A stretch of 64,000 nt of DNA, taken from assembly GCF_947500265.1 (NCBI RefSeq), contig NZ_CANMRN010000001.1, forward strand, positions 186,001 to 250,000, in the 5' to 3' direction. This document shows, piece by piece, positions 9,221-18,915 of this stretch. The number at the start of each line of letters is the position of its first letter. Position 1 is the first letter of the stretch. This DNA comes from an uncultured Psychrobacter sp. (GTDB lineage: Bacteria > Pseudomonadota > Gammaproteobacteria > Pseudomonadales > Moraxellaceae). The notes beneath the pieces were generated by a model. The model saw only the letters and a list, made by a program, of their open reading frames with translations. It was not told where the DNA came from and did not search any database. Position numbers and translations under genes: made by a program.

Positions 9221-10273
9221 ATGCCCAACTGGCCACCAGACCCTAACAAACGTCCTGATAACTCGGCAAATCAGTCAACGCAACTGCAGCAACCAAGCCC
9301 GCCAAGTGGACAAGAATGGAAGGTGCTGGAAAACACGTTATTAGCGAGTGTGGTTGAGCAGCGCCGCGCTCGTCGTTGGAGTATCTTTTTTAAACTATTG
9401 ACCTTTGGTTATATCTTATTGATATTTTTGACCCTTGGTCGTGGTTGCAGCAGTGCGCCAACAGGTATGGACGCAGTCGATACTAGCGATCCACATTTGG
9501 CAGTGGTTGAGCTGCAAGGTGTCATCAGTAATGACGATGTGGCTAATGCGTATGATGTCAATGAAGCATTGAGAGACGCTTTTTCAAACAGTAACTCAAA
9601 AGCAGTAGCATTGGACATTAACTCACCTGGCGGTTCACCGGTACAGTCTGATGAGATTTGGCAGACCATGATGGACTTACGCCAAGAGTACCCAGACAAA
9701 AAGCTTTACGCAGTGATTGGTGATATCGGTGCGTCAGGTGCTTATTATATTGCGTCTGCCGCAGATGAGATTTATGTCAATCCGTCAAGTTTAGTTGGCT
9801 CTATCGGTGTCATTATGCCAAGCTACAACGTTAAAGGCTTGATGGACAAAGTTGGTGTAGAAGATCGTACGATTACGGCTGGTGAGTATAAAGATATCTT
9901 AAGCTTATCTCGTCCGTTGACTGACTATGAAGAAAATCATGTTGAAAAAGTACTAGCAAACACGCACAAGCATTTTATCAATGCTGTCAAAGAAGGGCGC
10001 GGTGACCGTCTGAAAAATCCTGAACAAAACAAACTGTTCTCAGGGTTATTCTGGACAGGTGAGCAGTCTATTGAGCTAGGCCTAGCAGACAAAACAGGTA
10101 GTATCACAAGTCTAAGTAAGCAACTAGATCTAGATACTATCATTAGCTATAGCCCAACTGATCCGTTCCAAATGTTTATGGACCGTTTTGCAGTGAAATT
10201 AGGTGCAGGTATTGGCTCTAGCGTTAGTCTTGATGTATTGCCACAAGAAAGCAACACTGGACAGATGCGTTAA
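9221..10273 (+). CDS. sppA: S49 family signal peptide peptidase, short SppA type
   Basis: Membrane-anchored serine peptidase that degrades cleaved signal peptides. The 350-residue protein has a Pro/Gln-rich cytoplasmic N-terminus (1-50), one membrane helix at about 55-73, then one S49 domain facing the periplasm. The nucleophile is predicted to be Ser172 in GASGAYYIA and the general base Lys224 in EYKDILS, giving the Ser/Lys dyad of the short (single-domain) SppA type rather than the double-domain E. coli protein. AGGAA at 9211-9215 is 5 bases before the ATG. It appears monocistronic, with a stem-loop at 10309-10340. Confidence 0.87.
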   Translation: MPNWPPDPNKRPDNSANQSTQLQQPSPPSGQEWKVLENTLLASVVEQRRARRWSIFFKLLTFGYILLIFLTLGRGCSSAPTGMDAVDTSDPHLAVVELQGVISNDDVANAYDVNEALRDAFSNSNSKAVALDINSPGGSPVQSDEIWQTMMDLRQEYPDKKLYAVIGDIGASGAYYIASAADEIYVNPSSLVGSIGVIMPSYNVKGLMDKVGVEDRTITAGEYKDILSLSRPLTDYEENHVEKVLANTHKHFINAVKEGRGDRLKNPEQNKLFSGLFWTGEQSIELGLADKTGSITSLSKQLDLDTIISYSPTDPFQMFMDRFAVKLGAGIGSSVSLDVLPQESNTGQMR

Positions 10274-10308
10274 GCGTTTTATGTTTTAGATATAATGTGT
10301 ATGATTGT

Positions 10309-10340
10309 TAAGGCTGAGCATATAATTGTGCTCAGCCTTA
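10309..10340 (+). terminator. Stem-loop after the S49 peptidase gene, probable terminator
   Basis: A perfect 12-bp stem (TAAGGCTGAGCA at 10309-10320 with its complement at 10329-10340) closes an 8-base loop. It is not followed by a T run, so termination by this element alone is uncertain. Confidence 0.55.
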
Positions 10341-10552
10341 ATCGTATGCACTACCAAATAAAAACCTTGGTCTGAGTGATAGCCTGATTAAATTAGCTAT
10401 ACAACTATAACCATTAAACACAGTCGTCAAACTTGTCATATAAACATAGTTAGTTTTGAAGGGATTAGTTTTGATGCTGTTGGTTTTGATAATGGTATAA
10501 GGTTCAATCATTAAAATAATATATAACATAAACGATCCTATGAGAGTCTGTC

Positions 10553-11443
10553 ATGAGTGATGAAATAAATTCGCAGTCCTTTGCTAAATTACCTGTCTCT
10601 AAAATAACCAATAAACCTGTGCTGCATTTTGCTCATGCTAATGGAATGCCAAGCGCGGTATATGAGCCATTTTTTGAAGGTTTATCAGAGTTTTTTACGA
10701 TTGAATATATTGCGATGTTGGGCGATACGCCTGATTATCCAGTGGATGATCATTGGCGTAGTCTGACGCAGCAAATCATTGATAGCGTAAACAGTGCCTG
10801 CGAAAAGCATGGCGTTGCACAGGTAGTAGGAGTAGGGCATTCGCTTGGGGCTATGTGTACGTTGCAGGCCACGTATCGTCAGCCTGATTTGTTTGCACAA
10901 GCAGTGCTTATGGACCCGCCCTGGATTTATGGCAAGGTCAGCTTGTTGTGGCATTTGGCAAAGACAGCAGACAGATTACCGCTTATGAATAATCGTCTGA
11001 TGGACAAACTGTCACCAGCTGGCGTGTCTAAGCATCGCCGTGATGTGTGGGATAGCCGGGATGAAGCATATGAGAAAATGCGACATAAAGGGTTCTTTAA
11101 GAATTTTGATGAGCGTAGCTTTCAAGGATATATCGATCACGGCTTACATGAGCGAGCGGATGGCAAAGTGACATTGGCTATCCCTAAAGCCAGCGAAGTC
11201 GCTGTGTTCCGTACCAATCCATCTTGGTATTGGCTGGCACCGAATCGTGGTCCCAAAGTGCCTGTGACTTTAATCATTGGTCAAGACAGTATTTTTTTGA
11301 AACGTCGCTTTCCGCAGCAGATAAAATCGCGCTTGGGCATCCCTTATGAAACTCATGAAGGAGGGCATATGTTCCCACTTGAGCATCCAGAGTCTGTCTC
11401 AACGCAGGTGTTAGGATTGATTAAGCAGCAATTGTCCAAATAA
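10553..11443 (+). CDS. Alpha/beta hydrolase
   Basis: A 296-residue soluble alpha/beta-fold hydrolase. It shows HANG at 28-31 (oxyanion-side loop), the nucleophile elbow GHSLGA with Ser97, and a late His in EGGHMFPLEHPE near residue 275, completing a plausible Ser-His catalytic pair; the acid is probably the Asp in IIGQDS near 245. Substrate cannot be read from the sequence. The ATG at 10553 is the first codon of the frame with GAGAG about 7 bases upstream. It is about 70 bases upstream of a CPBP protease gene on the same strand, and the two may be co-transcribed. Confidence 0.8.
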   Translation: MSDEINSQSFAKLPVSKITNKPVLHFAHANGMPSAVYEPFFEGLSEFFTIEYIAMLGDTPDYPVDDHWRSLTQQIIDSVNSACEKHGVAQVVGVGHSLGAMCTLQATYRQPDLFAQAVLMDPPWIYGKVSLLWHLAKTADRLPLMNNRLMDKLSPAGVSKHRRDVWDSRDEAYEKMRHKGFFKNFDERSFQGYIDHGLHERADGKVTLAIPKASEVAVFRTNPSWYWLAPNRGPKVPVTLIIGQDSIFLKRRFPQQIKSRLGIPYETHEGGHMFPLEHPESVSTQVLGLIKQQLSK

Positions 11444-11511
11444 ACGCAACATATCATCAATCATGTTTGTAATAGATATGAGCTGCCAGAGTATTTTTAA
11501 GTGATACCTTT

Positions 11512-12300
11512 ATGCCAAAAAACCTAACTGCGCCATCTAGTACGACTGTCTCACCTAAGTCTCTGCCGCTATTTTCGCGCGTGGGTACATTTGTACTGAC
11601 AGTAGGAATGGTGCTTGCGTTTTTTATCAGTCAGTTGGTAGGTGTTTATGTCGCTGGCAAGCTGGTATTACCTGCCGATGAAAGGACATCGGTAGGGCGT
11701 ATATTCTTTTTCGGTAGTAAGGACGGAACGGTTGTGAGCTTGTCTATACTCATCGGCTGTATATTGCTAGTGGCAATTAGCGCGCTTGTCATTCGTTTAA
11801 AAGGTGGCAGTCTGCGTCAATATCTAGCGCTAAAGCCGTTCTCACTGTCGGCAGGTTTAGGCATGCTTGGGTTACTACTGATATTTATGATTGCCAGTCA
11901 GGTACTGACGTATGTACTCGATATGGCGCCGTTGGTGTTTGTTGATCCACTCTATCAGTCTGTCATTTCGGTTTGGCTATTGGTCTTTGCTATGGTGGTC
12001 GTCGCACCAATTTATGAAGAAGTTATCTTTCGCGGTATATTGTGGTCAGCCATCGCAGAACAGTTCACGGCACCATCCTATTCAGCGAATCATGGGGCGA
12101 TTGTCGCCAGTATTGTGACAAGTTTGATATTCGCTGTGATCCATGTGCAGTATGGTATCTATGAAATCAGTACCATCGTAGTGTTGGCATTGATATTTTG
12201 CTATGCACGGATTAAGTCAGGCTCGCTACTACTGCCAATCGTACTGCACATTGTCAATAATGGTGCAGCGATGTGGCAGTATATTGTGCAAGCGGCATAG
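11512..12300 (+). CDS. CPBP family intramembrane glutamic endopeptidase
   Basis: A 262-residue polytopic membrane protein of the CAAX-protease/bacteriocin-processing (CPBP, Abi) family. The catalytic motif EEVIFRG lies at 169-175, with FAVIHVQYG and the final HIVNN motif downstream, and there are about seven hydrophobic segments. Family members are glutamate-type intramembrane peptidases; the bacterial substrates are mostly unknown. The ribosome binding site is weak (AAGTGA about 9 bases upstream), the same sequence as used before the VWA gene at 31013. Confidence 0.83.
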   Translation: MPKNLTAPSSTTVSPKSLPLFSRVGTFVLTVGMVLAFFISQLVGVYVAGKLVLPADERTSVGRIFFFGSKDGTVVSLSILIGCILLVAISALVIRLKGGSLRQYLALKPFSLSAGLGMLGLLLIFMIASQVLTYVLDMAPLVFVDPLYQSVISVWLLVFAMVVVAPIYEEVIFRGILWSAIAEQFTAPSYSANHGAIVASIVTSLIFAVIHVQYGIYEISTIVVLALIFCYARIKSGSLLLPIVLHIVNNGAAMWQYIVQAA

Positions 12301-12381
12301 ATAAAAAGCTGACCACAACGATGGCTAGCATGTAAATTATATCGAGCCAGTCAAATATTTAAATTTGGCTACGCGTTAGGA

Positions 12382-13371
12382 TTATGCATCAGGATTTAAT
12401 AGTAGCACTTCATCGGCAGCTCGCTTGATATCATCAATCGTCAGCTGAGGTTTGCCGCTCAATGCTTGACGCCACTTACGCGCGCCCATCAGACCTTGGA
12501 AGAGTCCTAAATAATGCCGTGTCATCGTTGGCAACGCTTCGCCTTTTGCGAGTTGTTCTTCGAGATAGGGATAAAGCTGCGCTAAAATCTCTGAGCGCTT
12601 AGGTATTGTCTCAGGAGTTTCCTCATTCCATAAGCTATTGGCCTCTGCTAATAGATACGGGTTGTGATAAAACGCCCGACCAATCATCACGCCATCGATA
12701 TGCTGTAGGTGCGTTCGGATGTCCTCAATTGTATCGATGCCGCCATTGATTTCGATATCTAGCTCAGGAAAGTCCTGCTTTAGACGGTACACATCATCGT
12801 AACGCAGTGGTGGTATCTCGCGGTTTTGCTTAGGGCTGAGCCCCTGCAACCATGCCGTACGTGCATGTACGATAAAGCGGGTACAACCTGCCGCTGCCAC
12901 TGTCTGCACAAAGTCCACCATAAACTCATAGCTATCAAAGTCATCGATGCCAATACGATGTTTGACCGTCACAGGTATATCGACTGCAGCTTGCATATGC
13001 TTGACCAAATCAGCGACGGTCTGAGGTTCTGCCATCAGACAGGCACCTATCTTATTGTGCTGTACGCGATCTGAGGGGCAGCCAACATTGATATTGACCT
13101 CGTCATAGCCATATTGCTGAGCAAACTCTGCGCATTGCGTCATCTCATCGATGTCTGCACCGCCGAGTTGCAATACAAGAGGGTGCTCAAGCGTATCGAA
13201 GCGCAAGTGGCGTGCTCGATTGCCATGTATCAATGCGCCAGTACTGATCATCTCGGTATATAGATAGGTATGTGGATTAAATAGTCGTGCAAAATAACGA
13301 TAATCTGTCGTAGTCCAGTCGATCATTGGCGCAACTGAGAGGCGTTTGTTGGTCATATCAACCATGGTCAT
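12382..13371 (-). CDS. dusA: tRNA-dihydrouridine(20/20a) synthase DusA
   Basis: FMN-dependent reductase that makes dihydrouridine at positions 20/20a of tRNA. The 329-residue protein has APMIDWT near the start (13-20), LQLGG for FMN contact at about 68-71, the catalytic Cys98 in NINVGCPSDRVQ, the KHRIGIDD loop near 137-144 and EINGGI plus IGRAFYHNPY in the C-terminal half of the barrel, which are DusA hallmarks. ATG 13371 has AAGG only 4 bases away and ATG 13365 has it 10 bases away; either could be the true start. The far TTG at 13374 is unlikely. Convergent with the CPBP gene. Confidence 0.92.
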   Translation of the reverse strand: MTMVDMTNKRLSVAPMIDWTTTDYRYFARLFNPHTYLYTEMISTGALIHGNRARHLRFDTLEHPLVLQLGGADIDEMTQCAEFAQQYGYDEVNINVGCPSDRVQHNKIGACLMAEPQTVADLVKHMQAAVDIPVTVKHRIGIDDFDSYEFMVDFVQTVAAAGCTRFIVHARTAWLQGLSPKQNREIPPLRYDDVYRLKQDFPELDIEINGGIDTIEDIRTHLQHIDGVMIGRAFYHNPYLLAEANSLWNEETPETIPKRSEILAQLYPYLEEQLAKGEALPTMTRHYLGLFQGLMGARKWRQALSGKPQLTIDDIKRAADEVLLLNPDA

Positions 13372-13404
13372 CAAGCCTTAATATTTGTGTCTTAAATAAA
13401 TGGA

Positions 13405-13440
13405 TAAGGTGCAATGGATGAGACATACCATTGCACCTTA
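13405..13440 (-). terminator. 13-bp hairpin downstream of the MFS gene
   Basis: TAAGGTGCAATGG at 13405-13417 pairs perfectly with 13428-13440 around a 10-base loop, in the gap between the MFS gene and dusA on the minus strand. The following bases are only moderately T-rich, so it is a probable terminator or processing hairpin. Confidence 0.65.
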
Positions 13441-13496
13441 TTTGCAAGAGTTTCCAGAGCTTCAAGCGTCATGCGAAACAGTGATTGACCAATTAC

Positions 13497-14801
13497 TTAT
13501 AAAATAACATGGTCAATTTTTTTAAATTCAGGCAAATTATAAAAATACAGCCCCATGATAATACCGATAAAGCCAATAAAGGCAATGTATAGTGCTGGTG
13601 AAAAGCTTACTAAAGTTGTGGCATAACCAAGACCAAAAGGTATCAGTACACCAACGATACCGTAGGTCACATTATAACAAAAAGAGATACCTGTGAGACG
13701 CACGTTGGTTGGAAACAATTGCACCAAGATAGCAGGAACCATACCGACAATACCAGCACAGAATCCCAAAAGCGCGTACATAATTAAAATGTAATCGCCA
13801 CCTGCTTGTAGATGATAAAAGAAGGCTAGTATTTGAGCAATGAGGAGTATCGAACCAATTACTAGAACCTTACCAAAATTCTCATGATTAGAAATTATCC
13901 CATAGAATATACAGCCAAAAATCATAAATACGATGCCCAAGCTATGGGAGAATCCAAACAAATCGCTGTCTAACGTAAAGTTTATCTCTATCAAGTCTGG
14001 CAATAGTAGAACAACCACAGAGGTAATGCTAGAAATCACTAACGTCAGCACCATGCCGACAAACACAGAGTGTTTGCAGTGTTTAAAGAGTATGGTAAGC
14101 GGCTTGCCTGAGTTTTTGCCGGTATTTAATTTTGTAAGTGCCAGAAAAAAGGGTGTTTCTCCGATGAATCGCCAAAATAAGAGCGGTAAGAAACTAAGAG
14201 CCGCCGCTACTAAAAATGGTAAACGCCAACCATAATCAGTTAGCTCAGTCGTCGTCATAAAGCTAGATAACCACATAAAAAAGGCATTTGAAAACAGCAC
14301 ACCTACAAAGAAGCTAGCAGTCGCATAGCTACAGGCAACTGACAAATACTGTCTGGGCACATGCTCTGCTACAAATACCCAAGATAGCGGTACATAAAGA
14401 CCAAACGCCATACCCTGTATGATTCTTAACAATATAAATAAGGCAGGCGCAGCAGCCCCCCATTGTGCATAAGTTGGCAAAAATGCCATTGCTAAGAGAC
14501 TGCATGCGGTGACTATGATACTTAGCAATAAAACGGGCTTTCTACCTTTTATATCACCATAACGACCGATGAGAATACCTCCGATTGGACGTGCTAAATA
14601 ACCGATAACAAAAAGCCCCATACCTTGCAGTTTAGCAACTCTAGGGTCAGCATTAGCAGGAAAAATCGCCGCTGAAACAATATCTGAGATATACAAGTAA
14701 ATCAAAAAATCAAAAAATATCACAGCGCTGATGAAGCTAATGAACAGCACTACATTTTTGTCTTTAGTAGACATCAAGGCATGTTGGGAACGAGATGGCA
14801 T
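13497..14801 (-). CDS. MFS transporter, metabolite:H+ symporter-like
   Basis: A 434-residue major facilitator protein with twelve predicted helices. The loop 2-3 motif GRYGDIKGRKPV (79-90) and the preceding RPIGGILIG stretch are typical of the MHS group (ProP, KgtP, citrate-like carriers), which import organic acids or betaines with protons. The substrate cannot be inferred; there is no neighbouring catabolic gene. The ATG at 14801 lacks a clear ribosome binding site, and an internal methionine at residue 10 (14774) is an alternative. Flanked by dusA and a phospholipase-D lipoprotein gene. Confidence 0.8.
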   Translation of the reverse strand: MPSRSQHALMSTKDKNVVLFISFISAVIFFDFLIYLYISDIVSAAIFPANADPRVAKLQGMGLFVIGYLARPIGGILIGRYGDIKGRKPVLLLSIIVTACSLLAMAFLPTYAQWGAAAPALFILLRIIQGMAFGLYVPLSWVFVAEHVPRQYLSVACSYATASFFVGVLFSNAFFMWLSSFMTTTELTDYGWRLPFLVAAALSFLPLLFWRFIGETPFFLALTKLNTGKNSGKPLTILFKHCKHSVFVGMVLTLVISSITSVVVLLLPDLIEINFTLDSDLFGFSHSLGIVFMIFGCIFYGIISNHENFGKVLVIGSILLIAQILAFFYHLQAGGDYILIMYALLGFCAGIVGMVPAILVQLFPTNVRLTGISFCYNVTYGIVGVLIPFGLGYATTLVSFSPALYIAFIGFIGIIMGLYFYNLPEFKKIDHVIL

Positions 14802-15023
14802 AATAAATCACATATCCACGGAGTAAAATGGTCATTAAGACGATCATCGTTTGGATAACCGGCCATGGTAAAAACGGCAAATCAAGATATATAAAAGATG
14901 ATTTGCCGAAACAATAAGTTGGGTGTTTAAAATAAAAGTCTTTGAGTGGTACTTTGTTTACTTGATACAACTGAGTCGCAAAACTAAATGTTCTAAAACT
15001 GTCGAAATTAATAAGTTATGTAT

Positions 15024-16658
15024 CTACAACAGCCAGTCAATGGGCAACCAAGACATAATGGTTAACCAAACATGGTCAGCCATGTCCACTCGTGGCTCTG
15101 AGTCATAAACGACTTTTTCGCCGTCTTCCATGGTATGCCATTGTAAGTTACCATTTTCTAGTAGTTTGACTTCATACGCTTGATTTAATAGATCGTCGCT
15201 CAAAGCACCATGCAGCTGCCTTGCTAGCTCATCATCATTAATAATCACACCCATTTCGGTATTGATATTGGCAGAGCGTGGGTCAACGTTGTATGAACCG
15301 ATAAAGACTTGATAGTCATCTACTGCAAACGTTTTTGCATGCAAGCTAGTCGAAGATTGGCTACGCGCCCGCCATAGTTTGTTATCACGTTTTTCTTCAG
15401 CAGCGGTTGATTTAAGCTCATATATTTTTACACCTGAACGAAGCAGGCGAGGTCGCCACTGGCTATAACCAGAATGAACAGCAGTCACATCAGTCGCATC
15501 GAATGAGTTGGTTAATATTTTGATATCGACACCAGCTTCAGCTAACTTAACCAATGTCTCGACGCCATCTTTGGTCGGTACAAAATAAGAAGAAATAATC
15601 GTCAATTTCTTGGTTGGGCTACCAAGCAAGTTACGCAACTGATGAACCAAGTTGGTATCGGCAGGAACCGTTTTACTTAGTTTGCCAACATCATCACTCA
15701 AGAACTGCATGTCGGTCCAACGGAAAGGCACACGCTTATTAATCAAGTCACTATCAATCGTAGAGTCTTTGATCGCAGCTTTATAAACCGTCAAGCTGCT
15801 GCCTTCGTTGTTTTCTTCATCCAGACCGAGCTTATCTAAGGCCTTTAAAAAATCAGGCGTAACGTCATCATCAAATTTCGCTAAGGTCTCGATATCAAAT
15901 GATAAAGGCGATGACCAATAGTCATAAAAACTGTTATCAATATCTGCGACAACTTTACCAATAAGTAAGACATCCAAATCTGCAAATTGGCTACTTTGGT
16001 CATTGCTAAGGTATTCGTTGCCGATATTACGCCCGCCGATGATCGTAATCTGCTTATCAAAGGTCATGCTCTTATTGTGCATACGGCGATTGATACGCGG
16101 CAAACCAGTCACATAGTTCAGTGTTGGAAACTTACGATGCATCAAAGGATTGATAATACGCACCGCGATATTGGGATGACTAGCAAAACGTAATAAATGC
16201 TGATCGAACTTGGCACTATTATTAAAATCATCTAACAATAAGCGCACGATTACGCCGCGTTCAGCTGCGTCCCATAAGTCTTTTAACAGAAGCTGACCAG
16301 CCTGATCGTTATGCCAAATATAGTACTGTGCATCAATATTGCGCGTGGCCATATCTGTCAAGATGCTGCGTGCCGCAAAAGCATTCGCTCCTGTCACGAT
16401 TGGGTGATAGCCAGACAAGTCAGGATGAATATCGTTCTGCGCACTAATAGCAGAGACCAAATCAGTGCTGCTGGTTTTAATCGTCTCACCTTGCGTCGTT
16501 TGCTCGTCTGAATATAGCGCCTCTACACGTGCTGATAGTGCTTGGCTTTCTGGTAAATGTGGCTGCTTGGGCAAACTCTGGCAAGCGCTAAGACCTAAAG
16601 TCAGTCCTAGGGTTAGACTCAACGATAAGCTGCTTGGTTCTATACTGAACATCGACAT
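15024..16658 (-). CDS. Phospholipase D family lipoprotein, cardiolipin synthase ClsC-like
   Basis: A 544-residue protein with two HKD motifs: His194/Lys196/Asp201 (HNKSMTFD) and His440/Lys442/Asp447 (HAKTFAVD), each followed by the expected GG/GS-N segment. That makes it a phospholipase-D superfamily phosphatidyltransferase. Length and spacing resemble ClsC (YmdC)-type cardiolipin synthases, which join two phospholipids. An N-terminal lipoprotein signal with LSAC (Cys26) predicts membrane anchoring on the periplasmic side, where E. coli ClsC is not a lipoprotein. AAGG lies 10 bases before ATG 16658. Cardiolipin synthesis is likely but not proven. Confidence 0.8.
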   Translation of the reverse strand: MSMFSIEPSSLSLSLTLGLTLGLSACQSLPKQPHLPESQALSARVEALYSDEQTTQGETIKTSSTDLVSAISAQNDIHPDLSGYHPIVTGANAFAARSILTDMATRNIDAQYYIWHNDQAGQLLLKDLWDAAERGVIVRLLLDDFNNSAKFDQHLLRFASHPNIAVRIINPLMHRKFPTLNYVTGLPRINRRMHNKSMTFDKQITIIGGRNIGNEYLSNDQSSQFADLDVLLIGKVVADIDNSFYDYWSSPLSFDIETLAKFDDDVTPDFLKALDKLGLDEENNEGSSLTVYKAAIKDSTIDSDLINKRVPFRWTDMQFLSDDVGKLSKTVPADTNLVHQLRNLLGSPTKKLTIISSYFVPTKDGVETLVKLAEAGVDIKILTNSFDATDVTAVHSGYSQWRPRLLRSGVKIYELKSTAAEEKRDNKLWRARSQSSTSLHAKTFAVDDYQVFIGSYNVDPRSANINTEMGVIINDDELARQLHGALSDDLLNQAYEVKLLENGNLQWHTMEDGEKVVYDSEPRVDMADHVWLTIMSWLPIDWLL

Positions 16659-17089
16659 AACGAATTTACCTTAATGAGCCTAAATGTACTGATAAATAAT
16701 GATTCTGAGTGTTTAAAGCACTCTTTTTAGATGTATTACCAGACTGTTGTCGTATTACGCGTGGCAAAATCTAAATCGTCGCTAAGCTTAGCAGCTGTTG
16801 CGATATCTGCCTATTATAAATACGTTATTTTTGTTAGATTTAGCGCACGAAATCATTGTTTTTTAAGTAGTGTTTAATTATATATGTGGCAGATTTTAAG
16901 CAGTAGAATTGATACGTCTTTGGTATTCGAAAATAATATTTAGTGGCCATTTGAAACCAGCTGTGCGGAATAAGTCGACATGATATGATAACGCTGATGA
17001 ATTCGGTCGATAATCAGAAGAATAAGCAGTCATTTTATTTCAATTAAAAGACCAACCAATAACATATTAACCAAAGTAACGGAACGTTT
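16659..17089. other. Divergent intergenic region, no gene seen
   Basis: This AT-rich 431-base gap lies between the divergent phospholipase-D gene and metZ and must contain both promoters. I found no hairpin resembling a SAM riboswitch, no RNA gene and no good repeat. Confidence 0.4.
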
Positions 17090-18364
17090 ATGAGTCAGTC
17101 GCAAAACCATGATGAGAGCAGTTTGAACAAGTTAGATCCAAACTGGCGCAGCGATGCCTTAGATTTAGGGCTTGATTATGGCATGCAGACCATCGCAGTG
17201 CGGGCAGGTCAACACCGTACAGACGAAGGCGAGCATTCAGAACCTATTTTTACCACCAGCTCTTACGTTTATCGTTCAGCCGCTGATGCTGCTGCTCATT
17301 TTGACGGTACAAAAACAGGCAATGTCTACTCGCGTCATACCAATCCAAGCGTACGTACTTTTGAGCGTCGTTTAGCCGCACTAGAGAATGGTGAACGTGC
17401 GGTTGCGACGGCCTCTGGTATGGGCGCTATCTTGACCATGTGCTTGGCATACCTAAAAGCGGGCGACCATTTGCTAGCGGCCAACCAGTTATTCGGCTCA
17501 TCTATCGGTCTGTTTAATAATTATATGGCCAAGTTTGGTGTTGAAGTCAGCTACGTTGATTGCTTCGACAATGAAGCATGGGCCAATGCCGTTCAACCAA
17601 ATACCAAGGTGATTTATTGCGAAAGCCCAAGTAATCCATTGGCGCAGATTTGTGATATCGGTTATCTGAGTCAGCTATGTAAGGCCAATGACATATTACT
17701 CGTCGTTGACAACTGCTTTGCGACACCAGCATTGCAGCGCCCATTAGATTTGGGTGCGGATGTGGTGATTCACTCTGCGACCAAATATTTGGATGGTCAG
17801 GGTCGCGTATTAGGCGGTGCGTTGGTCGGCAGTGATGAGCTGATGCAAGAAGCATTTACCGTGGTGCGCTCTGGCGGTATCAGCATGAGTCCGTTCAATG
17901 CTTGGGTATTTACCAAGGGGCTTGAGACGCTTAAATTACGTATGCAAGCGCACTGTAACAATGCCAATCAAGTCGCAGAATTTTTAGTTAATCATCCTAA
18001 TGTCAGTACCGTACATTTCTCAGGCTTAACTGATCATCCTGCACACGAACTTGCCACACGTCAGCATCATATGAAAGATGGCTACGGTGCTATCATGGGC
18101 TTTGAAGTCAAGGCATCTGATAGCCGTGATACCAAAGAAGCGGCGTGGCATGTGATTGATTCAACACAAATGGTCTCTATCACCAATAACTTGGGCGATG
18201 CCAAAACCACGATTACTCATCCTGCAACCACCACGCATTTCCGTCTAACTGCTGAAGCTCGTGCCGAAGCTGGCGTTAAAGACGGTCTGATTCGTCTATC
18301 GGTAGGTCTGGAAGATGTGGAAGATATTATCAAAGACTTAGCACGTGGTTTAGACAGTTTGTAA
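17090..18364 (+). CDS. metZ: O-succinylhomoserine sulfhydrylase MetZ
   Basis: PLP enzyme of the Cys/Met metabolism family that converts O-succinylhomoserine and sulfide directly to homocysteine. The 424-residue protein shows the YSRHTNPS substrate/PLP segment near 83-90, SGMGA near 106-110, the DNCFATP motif near 206-212 and the PLP lysine Lys232 in SATKYLDGQ. The N-terminus (LDYGMQTIAVRAGQHRT) matches the MetZ branch rather than MetB or MetC. ACGGA is 7 bases upstream of the ATG. The next gene, ybaB, follows after 104 bases on the same strand. Confidence 0.9.
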   Translation: MSQSQNHDESSLNKLDPNWRSDALDLGLDYGMQTIAVRAGQHRTDEGEHSEPIFTTSSYVYRSAADAAAHFDGTKTGNVYSRHTNPSVRTFERRLAALENGERAVATASGMGAILTMCLAYLKAGDHLLAANQLFGSSIGLFNNYMAKFGVEVSYVDCFDNEAWANAVQPNTKVIYCESPSNPLAQICDIGYLSQLCKANDILLVVDNCFATPALQRPLDLGADVVIHSATKYLDGQGRVLGGALVGSDELMQEAFTVVRSGGISMSPFNAWVFTKGLETLKLRMQAHCNNANQVAEFLVNHPNVSTVHFSGLTDHPAHELATRQHHMKDGYGAIMGFEVKASDSRDTKEAAWHVIDSTQMVSITNNLGDAKTTITHPATTTHFRLTAEARAEAGVKDGLIRLSVGLEDVEDIIKDLARGLDSL

Positions 18365-18468
18365 AGATAACGGTATAATCTGCACTAACGCATTGCATTA
18401 ACTTTACGTTATTAATTACTATACGCGCTAGCATAAAATACAAACCATAAATAACAAAAGAGGCAACT

Positions 18469-18798
18469 ATGAACATTCAAGCATTGATGCAACAAGCACA
18501 AACGATGCAAAAGAAAGTAGAAGCAAACGTTGAAAACGCTAAAAAAGAGCTTGCTAACAAAGAAGTGCAAGCTGAAGCGGGCAGTGGCTTGGTTAAAGTA
18601 ACGATGACAGGTCGTCATGTGGTCAAGCGTTTGACTATTGATCCAAGCTTGCTAGAAGACGAGCCTGATATGATCGAAGATCTTATCGCTGCTGCTATCA
18701 ATGATGCGGTTCGTCAAGCGGACGAGTTGTATGAAGAAACAATGGCTGGCGCGACCTCAGGTATGGGTCTACCACCAGGTATGCAAGGCATGTTTTAG
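18469..18798 (+). CDS. ybaB: YbaB/EbfC nucleoid-associated protein
   Basis: A 109-residue DNA-binding protein of the YbaB/EbfC family. It has the Met/Gln-rich N-terminal helix ([12 protein letters not shown]), the central [25 protein letters not shown] strand region and the Gly/Met/Pro-rich C-terminus. In many bacteria the gene sits directly before recR, as here. GAGG 5 bases from the ATG. A terminator between ybaB and recR suggests recR can be transcribed separately. Confidence 0.92.
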   Translation: MNIQALMQQAQTMQKKVEANVENAKKELANKEVQAEAGSGLVKVTMTGRHVVKRLTIDPSLLEDEPDMIEDLIAAAINDAVRQADELYEETMAGATSGMGLPPGMQGMF

Positions 18799-18823
18799 GC
18801 ATTAAATACTTCATACTAAAGAC

Positions 18824-18863
18824 AAAAATGGGGTTGTTATCGACACGATACGACCCCATTTTT
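18824..18863 (+). terminator. Rho-independent terminator after ybaB
   Basis: AAAAATGGGGT at 18824-18834 pairs with ACCCCATTTTT at 18853-18863, with additional wobble pairs inside the loop and T5 at the end. It lies between ybaB and recR. Confidence 0.8.
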
Positions 18864-18915
18864 ATAGCTACGATTTATAAATTCAGTTAGATAAAGTCAA
18901 TTAAAGGAAGCTACT

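Noticed and set aside
13933..14235. 100-codon plus-strand frame inside the MFS gene
   Set aside because: Shadow of a membrane-protein gene; basic, Ser/Asn-rich composition typical of antisense frames.
14764..14970. 68-codon minus-strand frame upstream of the MFS gene
   Set aside because: It overlaps the start of the MFS gene in another frame and has no ribosome binding site or family resemblance.
16659..17089. Possible SAM riboswitch before metZ
   Set aside because: No set of paired helices or conserved core of any SAM-riboswitch class could be found by eye.
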